Positions 31,009-40,944 of a stretch of DNA of 64,000 nt are shown here, piece by piece; position 1 is the stretch's first letter, and each line of letters begins with the position of its first letter. Below the pieces are notes generated by a model. It saw nothing but the letters and a program-made list of their open reading frames with translations. It did no database searches and was not told where the DNA came from. Location: positions 1,116,001 to 1,180,000 of the forward strand of contig CP150547.1 of assembly GCA_049487715.1 (NCBI GenBank), given 5' to 3'. The translations under genes and the position numbers were made by a program. This stretch comes from Pycnococcus provasolii (Eukaryota > Chlorophyta > Pseudoscourfieldiophyceae > Pseudoscourfieldiales).

Positions 31009-32694
31009 TCAGAGTTTGCTCCGAGAATTTTCTCCCTTGGCGCGTGTGCTACCGCGCATTGCATTTGTCACATCTCGCGCAGCACGCACACCACTATCCA
31101 TTGCAGCCTGAATGCAAGGATTCATCGACGCGTGCGTGTGCTCGCCAGCAAAGATGAGGCGCCCACATGCGCGACTTGCCGCGAATCGCACATCTGAGCC
31201 ATCGCAAACGGTGGGGAAAGAGTACCCGCCACGCACATTCGGCACATCGTGGCGCCAGCTAAACACTGTGCCCGGTGGCTTGTAGTGCTTAGTTGCCGGT
31301 TTGGGCTCATCTGCCGTGCCAAACATGAAATCGAGCTGCTCGAGCGACCTGTTGATCACATCCTCCTTAGGCATATTCGCGACGTCGTTCGCGGCTGTAC
31401 CCCCGAGGAATGCTACCGCAACGGCACTGTCGCAAGGTATCGGTCCACTGGGGCTTTGGAACCATAGTTCTGGAAGAAATGAGCCAGGACAGACGACGTC
31501 CCATTCCATCGTCTTTTCTGATTCCCAAAAGGCTTTGTCAAAGCTGAGAATAATCTGAAGGATGATTTGTTTTGGTGTGTGTGTGTGTGTGTGTGCGTTT
31601 GTGCGTTGGATCACACGTTGTGAGTTCTATGTGGTGCTGAAGAGATTATTGATTGATTTGTTCATCAGCAGCAGCGCTTCTTCCGTCAGTCTAACGAGAT
31701 TCCTATGAACATCAAAGTCGCCATCGCCAAGCCGAAGCCTGACGGATCAGATGGTACGGACAAGTATGGATGTAATATATATCCTCCTCCGGAAGCAAGG
31801 GAAAAAACAAACAAAAAAAACAAACAAGAAGAGAATTATTCTTGGATGATGACTCACCTTAAGGCAGTTGTCCATCTGCATAATACACCAAGCACGAAGT
31901 TTCCATGCAGGAAGCGGTGGATCGAATATCACGTCACCCTCGCGAAGCACTGTGAGTGGAAGAGCGAGAACGGCGACGGCGGCGTTCGCGACGCGTCCGT
32001 CCGAGAAGTGCAGCTCAAGTGGCTTTCGGTCACCTTCCTGCCAGTGCACGACGCGAACGAGGCGAGCGTTCGTTGTAATGTCGAGGTTCTTGGCAAGCGA
32101 CTTTACCAGCACCGACCAGTTGTTGTCACTGCTTTGCCGCCCGACGAGCACGCCATAGTCCTCACCGCTCTCCCAAGCGGCAAGTTCCTCCGCAACTGCC
32201 GCCGCGCCTAGACCGTGCAGATCCGTGCCATAGTCGTTCGAGTACACGGCGCGCGCGGTGTCCAACACTGCCGTGTCGGAGTCTGCGAGAGCTTCTGCGA
32301 CAGACTCGGTTGCTGGTGCTGATGTCGACTCCAGACCTTCCATCGCCTCCTCGGCAGCCTTGAGCACCGCGTCGTCATCCGCGCGACACCAACCACGCTC
32401 TTTTGAGTACGTGGCATCCGGCCACGGCAGCGACCTGACATGTTCTCGACCCACCTCGTCGAGCAGACGCGCGGACATATCGCCCGACGTGCCATGCACG
32501 AACTGAGCCCCGAGCTCGATTCCACTCGGCGTGGATGGCGACGATGTGGTCTGTCTCAGGCGCCCTCCAATCTGCGCAGACGCCTCGTACACGAGTACTC
32601 TGCACGAGGCTTTCGCGAGCTCTGAGGCGCACGTCAGACCTGCTATTCCCGTGCCCACGACGACGACTGCGGCTGCGTCGTCGTCGTGCTTCAT
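31009..32694 (-). CDS. FAD-dependent amine/polyamine oxidase, one intron
   Basis: Exons (minus) are 32694-31858 and 31554-31009, giving 460 residues; the intron of 303 nt has GTGAGT...CAG borders and a TG microsatellite. The N-terminal Rossmann motif VVVGTGIAGLTCASEL and EASAQIGGRL bind FAD. The junction joins MQMDNCLK to IILSFDKAFWE, the family's KVxLxFxxxFW strand. The C-terminal block IFAGEHTHASMNPCIQAAMDSG closes the FAD site. The overall pattern is that of polyamine oxidases and LSD1-type amine oxidases; no SWIRM domain is present, so a polyamine oxidase role, oxidising polyamines to an aldehyde and H2O2, is more likely than histone demethylation. No clear signal peptide is seen. Confidence 0.85.
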
Positions 32695-33275
32695 GGGTTG
32701 GTTGACATAAGTGAAGTGCAGAATCGAGGTGGGGTGTTTGGCGGCGGAAAGGAAAGGCGGCGGGGGATCAGTCCAGTTGGGGGATTCCCGGATGAGACAA
32801 AATCAATCGCACACATGACAAGTCGGGGTTTCAGAATCCCACGCCGTTTTGAAATAACAAAACCTCCCTCGTCCTCTCCGCACCAGACACCAGACCAGAC
32901 GTGTGTGACTGTGACACCCACAACGCTGCCATGCCCAGGGGGTGTGTACCATGGCTGGCGCCGCTAATGATGCTCTCTTGCTGGCCAGACATTTCTTGTC
33001 ACAACACAACACGCTGTTTCTTGTCAGTGCAGTACTCAGTATAGGCTCAGTGCTCGCTTGTCCAGTCAGCACCTGTAGCAACCCCTTCCCTTCCGTCCCT
33101 TCTTTCTTTGTCTTTGGAACGCATCCGTCGTTAATACATAAGAAGACACTTAGTTATCGTAGTACTTGACCAGTGACCAGGTGTTCCACTGTTCCTTGTT
33201 GTGCTCTCTTCCTATCTTTGGTATGCAGTAGCTGTAGCTGTTGTTGTCTTTCTCATTTTCAAAGTGCTGGAGTTG
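32695..33275. other. Intergenic region, divergent promoters
   Basis: Lies between the amine oxidase and the secreted Cys-rich gene. A 72-codon frame starts at an ATG with a good context at 32951 and has one hydrophobic stretch, but nothing else supports it. The open frame of the next gene extends back to a GTG at 33201; the first ATGs are at 33276 and 33279. Confidence 0.4.
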
Positions 33276-34629
33276 ATGATGCACCGTTTCTCGAAGCGTG
33301 CTGCTGGTTTCGTCGGCATGGCGTGTACTGTGCAACCTTTATTATTCTGGGTGGTGGGGGTGGTGGGAGTCATACCCTTCCTCTTGGTCGTTAGCGCGCA
33401 GCAGATGACGATGCCGTTTGACGGAAACGCGGGCTTCTCAGCTCCCATCAATAATAATTACTACCCACCGGCAAATTACAACAACAACCAACCGCAAATG
33501 GGCTACATCGCAAGCGCTAATGCTCGCCCGGCGGACGTTATGGAAGCCGACGCAGAATACTTCGGGGCCACAGCCAACGTCTTCACACCGCCATACAATC
33601 CCTACAATCAGCCTCCATATCCTCCTACATACAACAGTATGTCATACGGTCAGCCAAATACAATGCCACGCGTCAGCAGCAGGGGCTACGACACGAAAGC
33701 TGGGGGAACGCCGCGGGGAGGATATCCAGGGAATAACGGATACTACAACAACAGACGACAGCAACAGTACTATGGTGGTGGTGGTCAGCAGCAATTTCAA
33801 ACTCAGAGACTACAACAACGGACGACAGCAACAGTACTATGGTGGTGGTGGTGGTCAGCAGCAATATCAAACTCAGGCTGAGGGTGCCTTTGGCTACTTT
33901 GGCCCGTGGAGAGAATCGCCATACACATTTTACAATCGTCCCACAAATCCAGCCGTCGCAAGTGGTGTCGTAAGTCCATACTACTCGGCAAATGCGCCAT
34001 ATGCAGCCGCAGGTGCCTTGACGAAACAGGCGGTTCCATTTGGCCAGGCGGTTCCGGACATGCTTGCGAACAATGTGACGACATTCGCGTGCGGACGAAG
34101 TATCGACAGCTGCCAACTTCTTCTGACGAAGTACAAAGAACGTATACCCTGCGCTACGCAGTTCGACTGCACGGCGATTGATCCCAGCTCAAGCTGCTTG
34201 ACATTTTCGTATGGAGTTACAACACCAACGGTTCCCAACAATCCGAAAGTGCAAGTTTGCGTACGATGCTGCGCAGATACAGTCAACCAGTTTGATCCCA
34301 GCACCTTCATGGGTCTTCGTAATGAATTTCGCTGTACAAATGCCGCGCCTATCAAACGAAATTTAGGCTTGCAAACGTTCAATCATCCATTCTGCTGCGC
34401 CAACACCCAGGCGGTGTGTGGTTCGGCCACGACCAACCAGTTCAGCTTGGGTCGAGTCAGTTCAGTAAGCAGTTCGGTATTCGAGAGCGGCATTGACGGT
34501 GGCGGCATGCTGGAAACGCGCGGCATGGACCAGGCTGCACACCAGCGGCATGGAGTTCACCGCAGTGACATTACGGGAAATGATGTACCATCAAATCGCG
34601 GCGGCGGTGGTCGCGGTGGGCGTGGCTGA
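33276..34629 (+). CDS. Secreted Asn/Gln/Tyr-rich protein with Cys-rich domain, frame broken
   Basis: It starts MMHRFSK with a long hydrophobic signal segment (LLFWVVGVVGVIPFLLVVSA) and then a low-complexity region rich in Asn, Gln, Tyr, Pro and Gly. Reading shifts by +1 inside a duplicated 67-nt segment (33743-33876) encoding YNN...RQQQYYGGGG...QQQ. In the new frame the protein continues through a domain with about a dozen Cys (CGRSIDSC, CATQFDC, CVRCCAD, FRC, FCCANTQAVC) that looks disulfide-bonded and extracellular, and ends in an Arg/Gly-rich tail. If the frame is continuous the product is about 450 residues. No family is recognised. The Tyr/Gln/Gly-rich part is adhesive- or matrix-like in composition only. 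Confidence 0.65.
33743..33876 (+). repeat. 67-bp tandem duplication that shifts the frame
   Basis: Copy 1 is 33743-33809; copy 2 is 33810-33876, with one extra GGT and small changes. The offset of 67 nt is not a multiple of three. A single extra A after ACTCAG (about 33807) accounts for the shift. Confidence 0.9.
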
Positions 34630-34689
34630 GAACGGCTTTCCATTCGATTCTTTTTCCATTTTTTCGTGTTATGTTTACATTTTTCGTAT

Positions 34690-35643
34690 CTACGAATCCT
34701 TGAAGCCTTCGTGCGTCGCTGCATACTTTCCTAAAATGTAGTCGCCATACTTACAAGGCTCGTAGTGTGGTTTCTCGCCCTCGCGAACGATTGGCGTGAC
34801 AACGACGTCGAATTCTGGCTCCCAGAAAAAGGCAGCTGACCACCGTTCCCCCTGACATTGCTTCGTGACGACACGATGCACGGTAGAACGGAAGCGTCCG
34901 TTCGTCCATCGTTCGCAGAGATCGCCGATGTTCACGCAGAAACCGCCGGATGTCCCACCAGCCACGGGCGTCCACGACCCGTTCGCTTCCTGGATCTCCA
35001 AGCCTGGCGCCTCTGCGTCGACGGCGAGTATTGTCAGGACTCCGTAGTCGCTGTGAGCTCCAGCCGCGAACACCCCTTCGCCGGGGCTCGACTCACTTGC
35101 GGCATAGTGCAGTGGACGCAGCAGAGCCGTTGGTCTCCGAAAGTGCTCGTCAAAAAAGTTCTTTTCGAGCCCAAGCGCCTCGGCGAACACCGGCATGAGG
35201 CGTCTTGCAAGCGACGACATTTCGTCGTGGTATGCCTCCATGACACGTCTCCAGTTGACTAGTCCCAGTTTCTCCTCGTCCGGCCAGTTGTTGGCTCCTC
35301 TGAGCGGCAAGCCAATTTCGTCCTCCTCCGCCTCTCTTCCGATGTAGTATCCTTCCTTGGAGTCGCCACGTTTCGAAGACGACGGGTCAAGCGTCTCCTC
35401 GCCCATTGGCGTCCATCCTCGGTTATTGTGGTCCTGCAGAACCGTTTGTTTCAAGTGGACGGGGAGAGAGAAGAACTCGCGCGCCGCGTGGAACATGGCG
35501 TCGACCGCCTCTCTGGGAACGTCGTGGTTCGTGACGTAGAAGAATCCTCGCGACTCGCACGCGTGTCTGATGGCTGTAGCAACGACTGATGGCTGTAAGG
35601 CCAGGTCGACGACGGGCAACGAGACCATCACGTTGGGCGTCAT
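34690..35643 (-). CDS. 2-oxoglutarate/Fe(II)-dependent dioxygenase (IPNS-like)
   Basis: A 317-residue enzyme of the isopenicillin-N-synthase/plant 2-ODD family. The N-terminal DIOX_N part has PVVDL and SRGFFYVTNHDVP. The catalytic core has HSDYG (His and Asp iron ligands), STVHRVV (second His ligand) and RWSAAFF (Arg and Ser for 2-oxoglutarate). All cofactor residues are intact. It uses O2 and 2-oxoglutarate to hydroxylate or desaturate a small molecule; the substrate cannot be read. No signal or transit peptide is evident, so it is probably cytosolic. It starts at the ATG at 35643 and is divergent from the SerC-like gene. Confidence 0.87.
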   Translation of the reverse strand: MTPNVMVSLPVVDLALQPSVVATAIRHACESRGFFYVTNHDVPREAVDAMFHAAREFFSLPVHLKQTVLQDHNNRGWTPMGEETLDPSSSKRGDSKEGYYIGREAEEDEIGLPLRGANNWPDEEKLGLVNWRRVMEAYHDEMSSLARRLMPVFAEALGLEKNFFDEHFRRPTALLRPLHYAASESSPGEGVFAAGAHSDYGVLTILAVDAEAPGLEIQEANGSWTPVAGGTSGGFCVNIGDLCERWTNGRFRSTVHRVVTKQCQGERWSAAFFWEPEFDVVVTPIVREGEKPHYEPCKYGDYILGKYAATHEGFKDS

Positions 35644-36050
35644 ATCCTATTATGAGGCTTACAAGGAAAGGATGATGATGAGCAAGGTGACCTGCAGGAT
35701 GATGGGGAAATAATAATGGAAGCGAGAGAGGAAAGGGGAAAGGGGGGGGCCGGAACTCCCGGAAGGAACCTGGGGCCGGAAAACCTGGCCGGAAACGAAA
35801 CGAAAGGAAACCCCGACTTAGTTGGTATTAGGAAACGGGTTCGAAGGGACGCTGGAACGGAACGATTCCTTTGGTTAGGGTTAGGGTTAGGGTTACAAAT
35901 CCCCTTTAGGCTGGCTGATCCTGAAGGCTGAATGTGAAGTGCCGAGTCTAAACAGGGAGTGGGGGTGCGGTAATAACCTTGTGATTTCCTCCTTTCCTCC
36001 CCTCCGAAGGCCGCCGCAACACACCTCGCCGCAACCCGGGTCCCTTTCGC
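35644..36050. promoter_or_regulatory. Divergent promoter region with TTAGGG tract
   Basis: About 400 bp between the dioxygenase and aminotransferase starts. It contains several CCGGAA/GGCCGGAA words (35750-35800), a TTAGGG tract at 35873-35895 (+ strand, 155 bp before the ATG at 36051) and a CT-rich leader. Confidence 0.55.
35873..35895 (+). repeat. Short TTAGGG tract
   Basis: Three to four TTAGGG units on the + strand in the divergent promoter. Confidence 0.9.
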
Positions 36051-37397
36051 ATGTCATTATCCTGCCCTGTTACTCCTCTCCGTTACCGTTATTACGTTCA
36101 TCCTCGTTCATCCACCATTCTTCGTCTTGTTTTTTCACGTGTCACATCGTTTGCGCCAGGTGCTGTACTGCCATGCTGTGGTGCTGCGATGAGCTCCTTC
36201 GCTCCATCGTTGGTTCGTGCGCACAACTTCTCGCCGGGGCCGGGTGCACTCCCCACGGCGGTCATGCAGAGAGCTCAGGCGGAGTTCATGAACTTCGCGA
36301 ATATGGGTATGGGCGTGATTGAAATCACAAACCTCGATAGCGAAGGCGCGACGCACCCGGGGGAGGCGAGGCACCCGCTTCAGCAAATGATGCTCGACAC
36401 CGAACACAAGCTGCGCACGGCGCTTGACATTCCAAGCTCGTACCGTGTTCTGTTCATGCACGGTGGAGCTGTGGGACAGTTTAGCGCAGTTCCACTCAAC
36501 CTTCTAGATGATAAAAGGAAGGCTGACTACGTGCAGATGGGATTCTGGACAAAGCGCGCAGCCGCGGAGGCGAGCAAGTACTGCGACGTCGCGACGCCCG
36601 TGACTTTCGACAAACGCATACAGCCGGTGGCAGAGTGGAAGCACGCCATACGCGCGGATGCATCGTACGTGCACATATGCGCGAACGAGACTGTGCAGGG
36701 CATGGAATATCTCGAGGATCCTGAGTGGGATGATACCATGCCGCCTCTCGTCTGCGACGCCACGTCAACGTTGCTCTCGCGGCCCATGGACGTCGCACGC
36801 TACGGACTGATCTACTCGAGTGGAGGCAAGAATCTACCCGCCGGACTTTGCGTGGTCATTGTGCGCGAGAGCCTGCTTGCCGAACGTCAGGCACATGCAC
36901 TGTGCCCGCAGATTTTGGACTATCGCTTGAACGGAGGGGGACTCACGCCCAAGTCGAGCGTGTTTGAGTCTCGGCCCAACACACCTCCGACATTTGGCGT
37001 CTATATGCTTGGATTAATACTTGACGATCTGATCGGAGCAAAGCGTGGTCTCGCCGCGGTTCAGAAGTGGGTTGCAAGCCGAGCGGCGAAGGTGTATGAC
37101 GCCGTCGAAGCTTCAGGCGGGTTTTATTCGAACAATGTCGAAGAGAACTCGCGCTCTCATATGAACGTCGTGTTTCGGATCGGTGGAGAGGGTGCCGGCG
37201 ACCTTTCGGTCGAGAAGCGCTTCGTCGCCGAGGCGACGGAGGCGGGACTCTTCGCGCTGTTCGGTCACCCTGTCGAGGGAGGCTGCCGCGTCACCCTCTA
37301 CAACGGCGTCGAGGATGCTTCCGTGGATGCGGTGGTGGCGTTCATGCGCGCATTCCTAGCGCGTCACCGCGCGCCAGCCGGCGTGGCAGCGGCGTGA
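36051..37397 (+). CDS. SerC-like PLP aminotransferase, divergent
   Basis: A class V aminotransferase of 448 residues, closest in layout to phosphoserine aminotransferase (3-phosphohydroxypyruvate plus glutamate to phosphoserine). Blocks in order: HNFSPGPGALP, HGGAVGQF, HICANETVQGMEY, DATSTLLSRPMDVARYGLIY, SSGGKNLPAG (PLP lysine), SHMNVVFRI and GGCRVTLYNGVED. Differences matter: the usual EISHR motif reads EITNL, the usual GHR before VGG reads GHP, and the PLP loop is one residue short. These positions hold the substrate phosphate in E. coli SerC (His41, Arg42, Arg329), so true PSAT activity is doubtful. About 45 N-terminal residues before MSSFAPS could be an organelle presequence; a start at 36189 is an alternative. 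Confidence 0.75.
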   Translation: MSLSCPVTPLRYRYYVHPRSSTILRLVFSRVTSFAPGAVLPCCGAAMSSFAPSLVRAHNFSPGPGALPTAVMQRAQAEFMNFANMGMGVIEITNLDSEGATHPGEARHPLQQMMLDTEHKLRTALDIPSSYRVLFMHGGAVGQFSAVPLNLLDDKRKADYVQMGFWTKRAAAEASKYCDVATPVTFDKRIQPVAEWKHAIRADASYVHICANETVQGMEYLEDPEWDDTMPPLVCDATSTLLSRPMDVARYGLIYSSGGKNLPAGLCVVIVRESLLAERQAHALCPQILDYRLNGGGLTPKSSVFESRPNTPPTFGVYMLGLILDDLIGAKRGLAAVQKWVASRAAKVYDAVEASGGFYSNNVEENSRSHMNVVFRIGGEGAGDLSVEKRFVAEATEAGLFALFGHPVEGGCRVTLYNGVEDASVDAVVAFMRAFLARHRAPAGVAAA

Positions 37398-37454
37398 GAA
37401 AAACTTCGTATTGGGGGGCGGTTCACAATTTCTAGCAAGCACTAATGTTACATA

Positions 37455-37907
37455 TCACTCCTCTTTTCTGCGCTGTTGCTGCTTCGCCAAGTTGCTCTCA
37501 AACGCGCGCTCCTGCTCGCGTCTCTGCACAACCATCAGCACGCACCCGAGCACGTGCGTTGCGGCGGTGGCACCAAGCCCAACAGAGAGCAGCATGCGCA
37601 GCACGGCGGCGATCGACGTCGTCGTCGACGGCCACATGGCGTACGCCAACACTGGCCAGAGCAACGCCAAGCCGAGTTGCGGGAATGTCAGCGGGTGCAG
37701 GGCAGACGGGACGGAGACGCCCATCCAAGTTTGAGGGACGAACGGATCATCCTTCGAGGTGGTTATGGGCGTGCCTTGCCCGTGCGTCCACGTCGGTGCG
37801 TCGAGCGTCGCAGTGCTTGAAGGAGTCGCCCCTGAGGTTGCGTCGGCGTTGCCGAGCAGCATGTTGCGGCTTGGAGGCACGGGCATGGCGGCGCCAACAA
37901 CACCCAA
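37455..37907 (-). CDS. Small two-TM protein of unknown function
   Basis: A 150-residue protein with a polar, Thr/Ser/Pro-rich N-terminal half, two hydrophobic segments (about 78-95, LGLALLWPVLAYAMWP; about 103-127, VLRMLLSVGLGATAATHVLG) and a charged C-terminal tail rich in Gln, Arg and Lys. The opposite strand is also open but is Arg-rich and looks like a shadow. No family is recognised; two TM helices with a short charged tail resemble small organelle-membrane assembly or respiratory accessory proteins only in shape. Confidence 0.6.
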   Translation of the reverse strand: MGVVGAAMPVPPSRNMLLGNADATSGATPSSTATLDAPTWTHGQGTPITTSKDDPFVPQTWMGVSVPSALHPLTFPQLGLALLWPVLAYAMWPSTTTSIAAVLRMLLSVGLGATAATHVLGCVLMVVQRREQERAFESNLAKQQQRRKEE

Positions 37908-38004
37908 AGTCCCAAGGTGGGAAAACTGCGAGAATCCTCCTGGGAAGTGCGAACGGGACGGGGTGTTTCAGAGTGCCCTAAAGCTTTAACGGCTCCCAGG
38001 CCTT

Positions 38005-38031
38005 GCCCTAACCCTAACCCTAACCCTAATC
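38005..38031 (-). repeat. CCCTAA tract in divergent promoter
   Basis: Four CCCTAA units on the + strand (TTAGGG on the minus strand) lie 55 bp before the ATG at 38086 and about 98 bp before the minus-strand ATG at 37907. Confidence 0.9.
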
Positions 38032-38085
38032 CTCTGGGCTTTCCCTTTCCGTTTCGTTCGCTCAATCGGGGGCCATTTCTTTGTC

Positions 38086-39750
38086 ATGCCGCCACAGATC
38101 CCGCCGCCGCAGCAGCAGTACGTGCTCGCGTGGTCGTCGCCCGTCATACTCGCAGCCGCCGCAAAAACTGCCGCCTTTGCTAACTCAAACGGGGATGGCG
38201 AAGACGAACAGCACGCGATGTACAACATCGACACGTGGAGGGCACTGGCGCACCGACTCGCTGCGCCGGACGAACCGGACGCCGTGCGAGACGCCGCGTG
38301 CGCGTCGCTGTGCCGCGTGATGCGACTGGTCAACAAGCACAAGTGGCAATCAGATGAAACAGCTCTTGCGTGCATGCTTCGCGCGCTCGCCACCAACGAT
38401 GCAAGGGCGAGGGCGAGGGCGTGGCGCGTCCTGGCGGCGATGGCGAGCAACACGACGCCAACGACGACGTGGACCCAAGGGTCGGCGGAAATTAAGCACC
38501 GTGCGCTCGAAACACTTCGTCTGGCGCCCGACGAGAGCGAGTGGCACGCGGCGCTTGGCGCGGCACGAGCGCTCACGCACGACGACGGGGCATTCGCTGC
38601 CGCAGCGGGACAGTTGGCGGTGGACGCTCTCAGCGAGCTTAGGGACCCTCTTGAGGCGCACGCGGCGTGCGTGCCGCGCCGCCACGGAGTCGCCGACGCT
38701 GACGTGGAGAGGAGACGAGCTCTTGCCAGCCTGCTCGCAGATGCTGCCGCTGCGCCACCGCCGACGGGACCGGCGGTGCTAGCCGCGGCGGTGAGACGGT
38801 ACCTCTGCACGCCCGGTGGCGTGCCCACGCACCACGAGCAGGCTGCTTTTGCAGCCTCGTCAACCGTCTGCGTGACGGCTGAGGATGGTGAAAGCAAGGT
38901 ACCTAGAAGCGCTCTGGCAAAGCTCGGCGCTACGATGCCTCCGCCGCTGCTCGCCCTTGCTGCTGCCGCGGCGGCGCTTGCTTCAGGCAACAATTCGTCG
39001 GAGAAGGAGCACGACGCGCAGCAGATTTGCGCTCTGGCAAAGGCTACGCTCGATCGAGCACATGCTTTGGAGGATGCGTCGTCTTCTGCAGGTACGCGTG
39101 CTGTGGCATATCGCGCTGCTGCAGCCGCCGCCGCGGCATGCCCAAACGTCCTCACTTCGATGCCGAGCGAGATGCGAGATTCCGCCGCTGATGACGCCAG
39201 CGTCTCCGACGTCAGAACGGTGGGTGCGGCAGCCGCGGCGGAAACGGCTCTTTTGCTGCTGAGAACGCTTCGTGATTCGACAGCTCTCTCCACAGCACGG
39301 CACATTTGTGGCGCGTGCATGGTGCAGCTGAAGGGTGCCGAGTCCTCTCCCATCCCGTCTGTTCTCGCTGTGCTCACCGCTGTGGATGCGCTGCTCCCGC
39401 CATCCACCGAGAGCGACGCGGTGCTATGCTCGTCAGCCTCGTTGTGGTGCACGGCAGAGCTTTCGTCGACAGCTTTCGTACATCATCTCGAGGACGGGTA
39501 TGCCAAGATGCTCGGCAGTGCAAACGCCGCAGATGCCGAGGCTCTCGAGCAGCGCGTGGATGAAGCGTTCGCGTACCCAGGCACGCGGCAGTGGCTCTCC
39601 CACCACTTGGGCATTTGCTCTGATGTCCTTTCGCAGCACATCACCGTTCCCGCGGGAAAGCGCAAGCGCGATAGCGAGACGACGACGGCGGCGGCGGCGG
39701 ATATCGTGCGCAAAATCTTCGAGCGTCGAGCAGCACAAGCGTCGAAAGGA

Positions 39751-39784
<34 letters not shown>

Positions 39785-39822
39785 TCGTGAAGGTTTTATT
39801 AGACGAATGTAGTAAAATATAA
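38086..39822 (+). CDS. Ala-rich helical (HEAT/ARM-like) protein, unknown
   Basis: A 578-residue protein made of Ala-rich amphipathic helices (for example DAACASLCRVMRLV, RARAWRVLAAMAS, ALETLRL), suggesting an armadillo/HEAT-type solenoid, though no repeat consensus is firm. A basic GKRKRDSE near residue 524 may be a nuclear signal. The C-terminus has a run of ten Asp before VVKVLLDECSK. No catalytic motif or membrane segment is seen. It starts at the ATG at 38086. I do not recognise the family. Confidence 0.75.
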
Positions 39823-39845
39823 TATGTTGTACATAACAATTGACA

Positions 39846-40565
39846 TTATGTCTGGATTGGCTGCATATCCATCAGCACGTGGCGAATCGCCTCGTGCAGT
39901 GCATCTCCACTTTCCACGACGACGTCAAAGTGATCCGCAAGAGCCTCCTTGCCATGTGCGCCCCATGTGACGCCAACAGACCGGCAACCTGCGGCACTCG
40001 CAGCCATTCCGTCAGTTGGCGCATCGCCCACGTATACGCACCGCGAGCAAGCATCGCCTTCGTCCCCGAGCAGAGCGCGCACGCACGCTCGGAGTCCGTT
40101 GGGCGCCGGCTTGGGGACGTCGACGTCGTCTGCTCCCCACACGACGTTTGCAGCGGCGAGCAGCGCGCCCGCCTCCCCATTTGCAGCACACACGGCACGA
40201 GCGTAGTCGCCGCATGCATTCGATAGCACGCCGAGCGCGGCATCATTCTCGTGCGCGTACTTCACGACTTCTGCGACGCCTGGAAAGAAGGGCGTCGTTT
40301 CCTCGGAGACGCGTTGTACGTACGTCTCGTCGAAGTCTTTCGCGAGCACAAGTCCCGCAGGGTGTTCCGGATCTTCGTGCGCGTGCACAGCCATGCGCCT
40401 TGGCGTTGTGTGTATCGTCGCTTTTAAGTATGCCTCGATCGATATTTGCTTGTGCCCGTGTCTGAGTAGAACTTCGTTGGTCGCGGTGTACGCGAGGTTC
40501 GTCGAGTCTGCGAGCGTTCCGTCGACATCGAAAAGCACGCCAACAGATTTCAGGGACGAAGACAT
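39846..40565 (-). CDS. HAD-superfamily phosphatase (phosphoglycolate phosphatase-like)
   Basis: A 239-residue enzyme from the ATG at 40565. All four HAD motifs are present: DVDGTLADS (nucleophile Asp), LSNA, KPAPNG (Lys) and VGDAPTD (metal Asp). The helical cap after motif I is subfamily I, like phosphoglycolate phosphatase and beta-phosphoglucomutase. The substrate is not determinable; phosphoglycolate or a sugar phosphate is likely. The frame stays open far upstream across the neighbouring gene's 5' end, which is a composition artifact. In-frame ATGs at 40646 and 40676 would add a Ser/Arg-rich leader that might be a transit peptide, so the start is uncertain. Confidence 0.85.
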   Translation of the reverse strand: MSSSLKSVGVLFDVDGTLADSTNLAYTATNEVLLRHGHKQISIEAYLKATIHTTPRRMAVHAHEDPEHPAGLVLAKDFDETYVQRVSEETTPFFPGVAEVVKYAHENDAALGVLSNACGDYARAVCAANGEAGALLAAANVVWGADDVDVPKPAPNGLRACVRALLGDEGDACSRCVYVGDAPTDGMAASAAGCRSVGVTWGAHGKEALADHFDVVVESGDALHEAIRHVLMDMQPIQT

Positions 40566-40944
40566 CTTCAGTGACGAAAATGTTTTAGAAGGAACGCCAG
40601 GTACTCCACGTCTACAATATGCACGTACCTTGGAAGTATTATGAGTCATTGGAACATTCGAAAGCGTATAAGCCATAAAACACACGATACAATACGAGAC
40701 GAGACGATGACGACAGCGATGAGCGATGTGATTGGGATTGTGATGGGAGAGCATCACTATGTCCAACGCTCGGCATTCCAGTACCGGGTAGGGAAAAGAA
40801 AACAAAGACATCTGAAATCGCAAATCTACCACCCCTCTGTGGTACCCGTACCATCCAGCCTGGCTTTTGGGAGCGGCTTCTTCTTCTTTGTTTGGAACAC
40901 CAACACCACTCATCGCTCGCCCTCGACAAACCACTCCCATTCCC
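40566..40944. promoter_or_regulatory. Divergent promoter, HAD phosphatase and SCCPDH-like genes
   Basis: About 380 bp between opposite starts. Open frames cross it on both strands, but the first sensible ATGs lie at its ends. It includes an ACGAGACGAGACG direct repeat near 40695. No TTAGGG tract. Confidence 0.5.

Noticed and set aside
32951-33169. 72-codon frame with good ATG context and one hydrophobic segment
   Set aside because: No conservation evidence, and it lies in a promoter/5' UTR region; could be an upstream ORF.
35825-35860. Possible tRNA from a GGTTCGA word
   Set aside because: No acceptor stem or other arms can be paired around it.
37445-37981. 178-codon + strand frame opposite the two-TM protein
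   Set aside because: Extremely Arg/Ala/Ser-rich, typical of an antisense shadow in GC-rich DNA; the minus frame has organised membrane helices.
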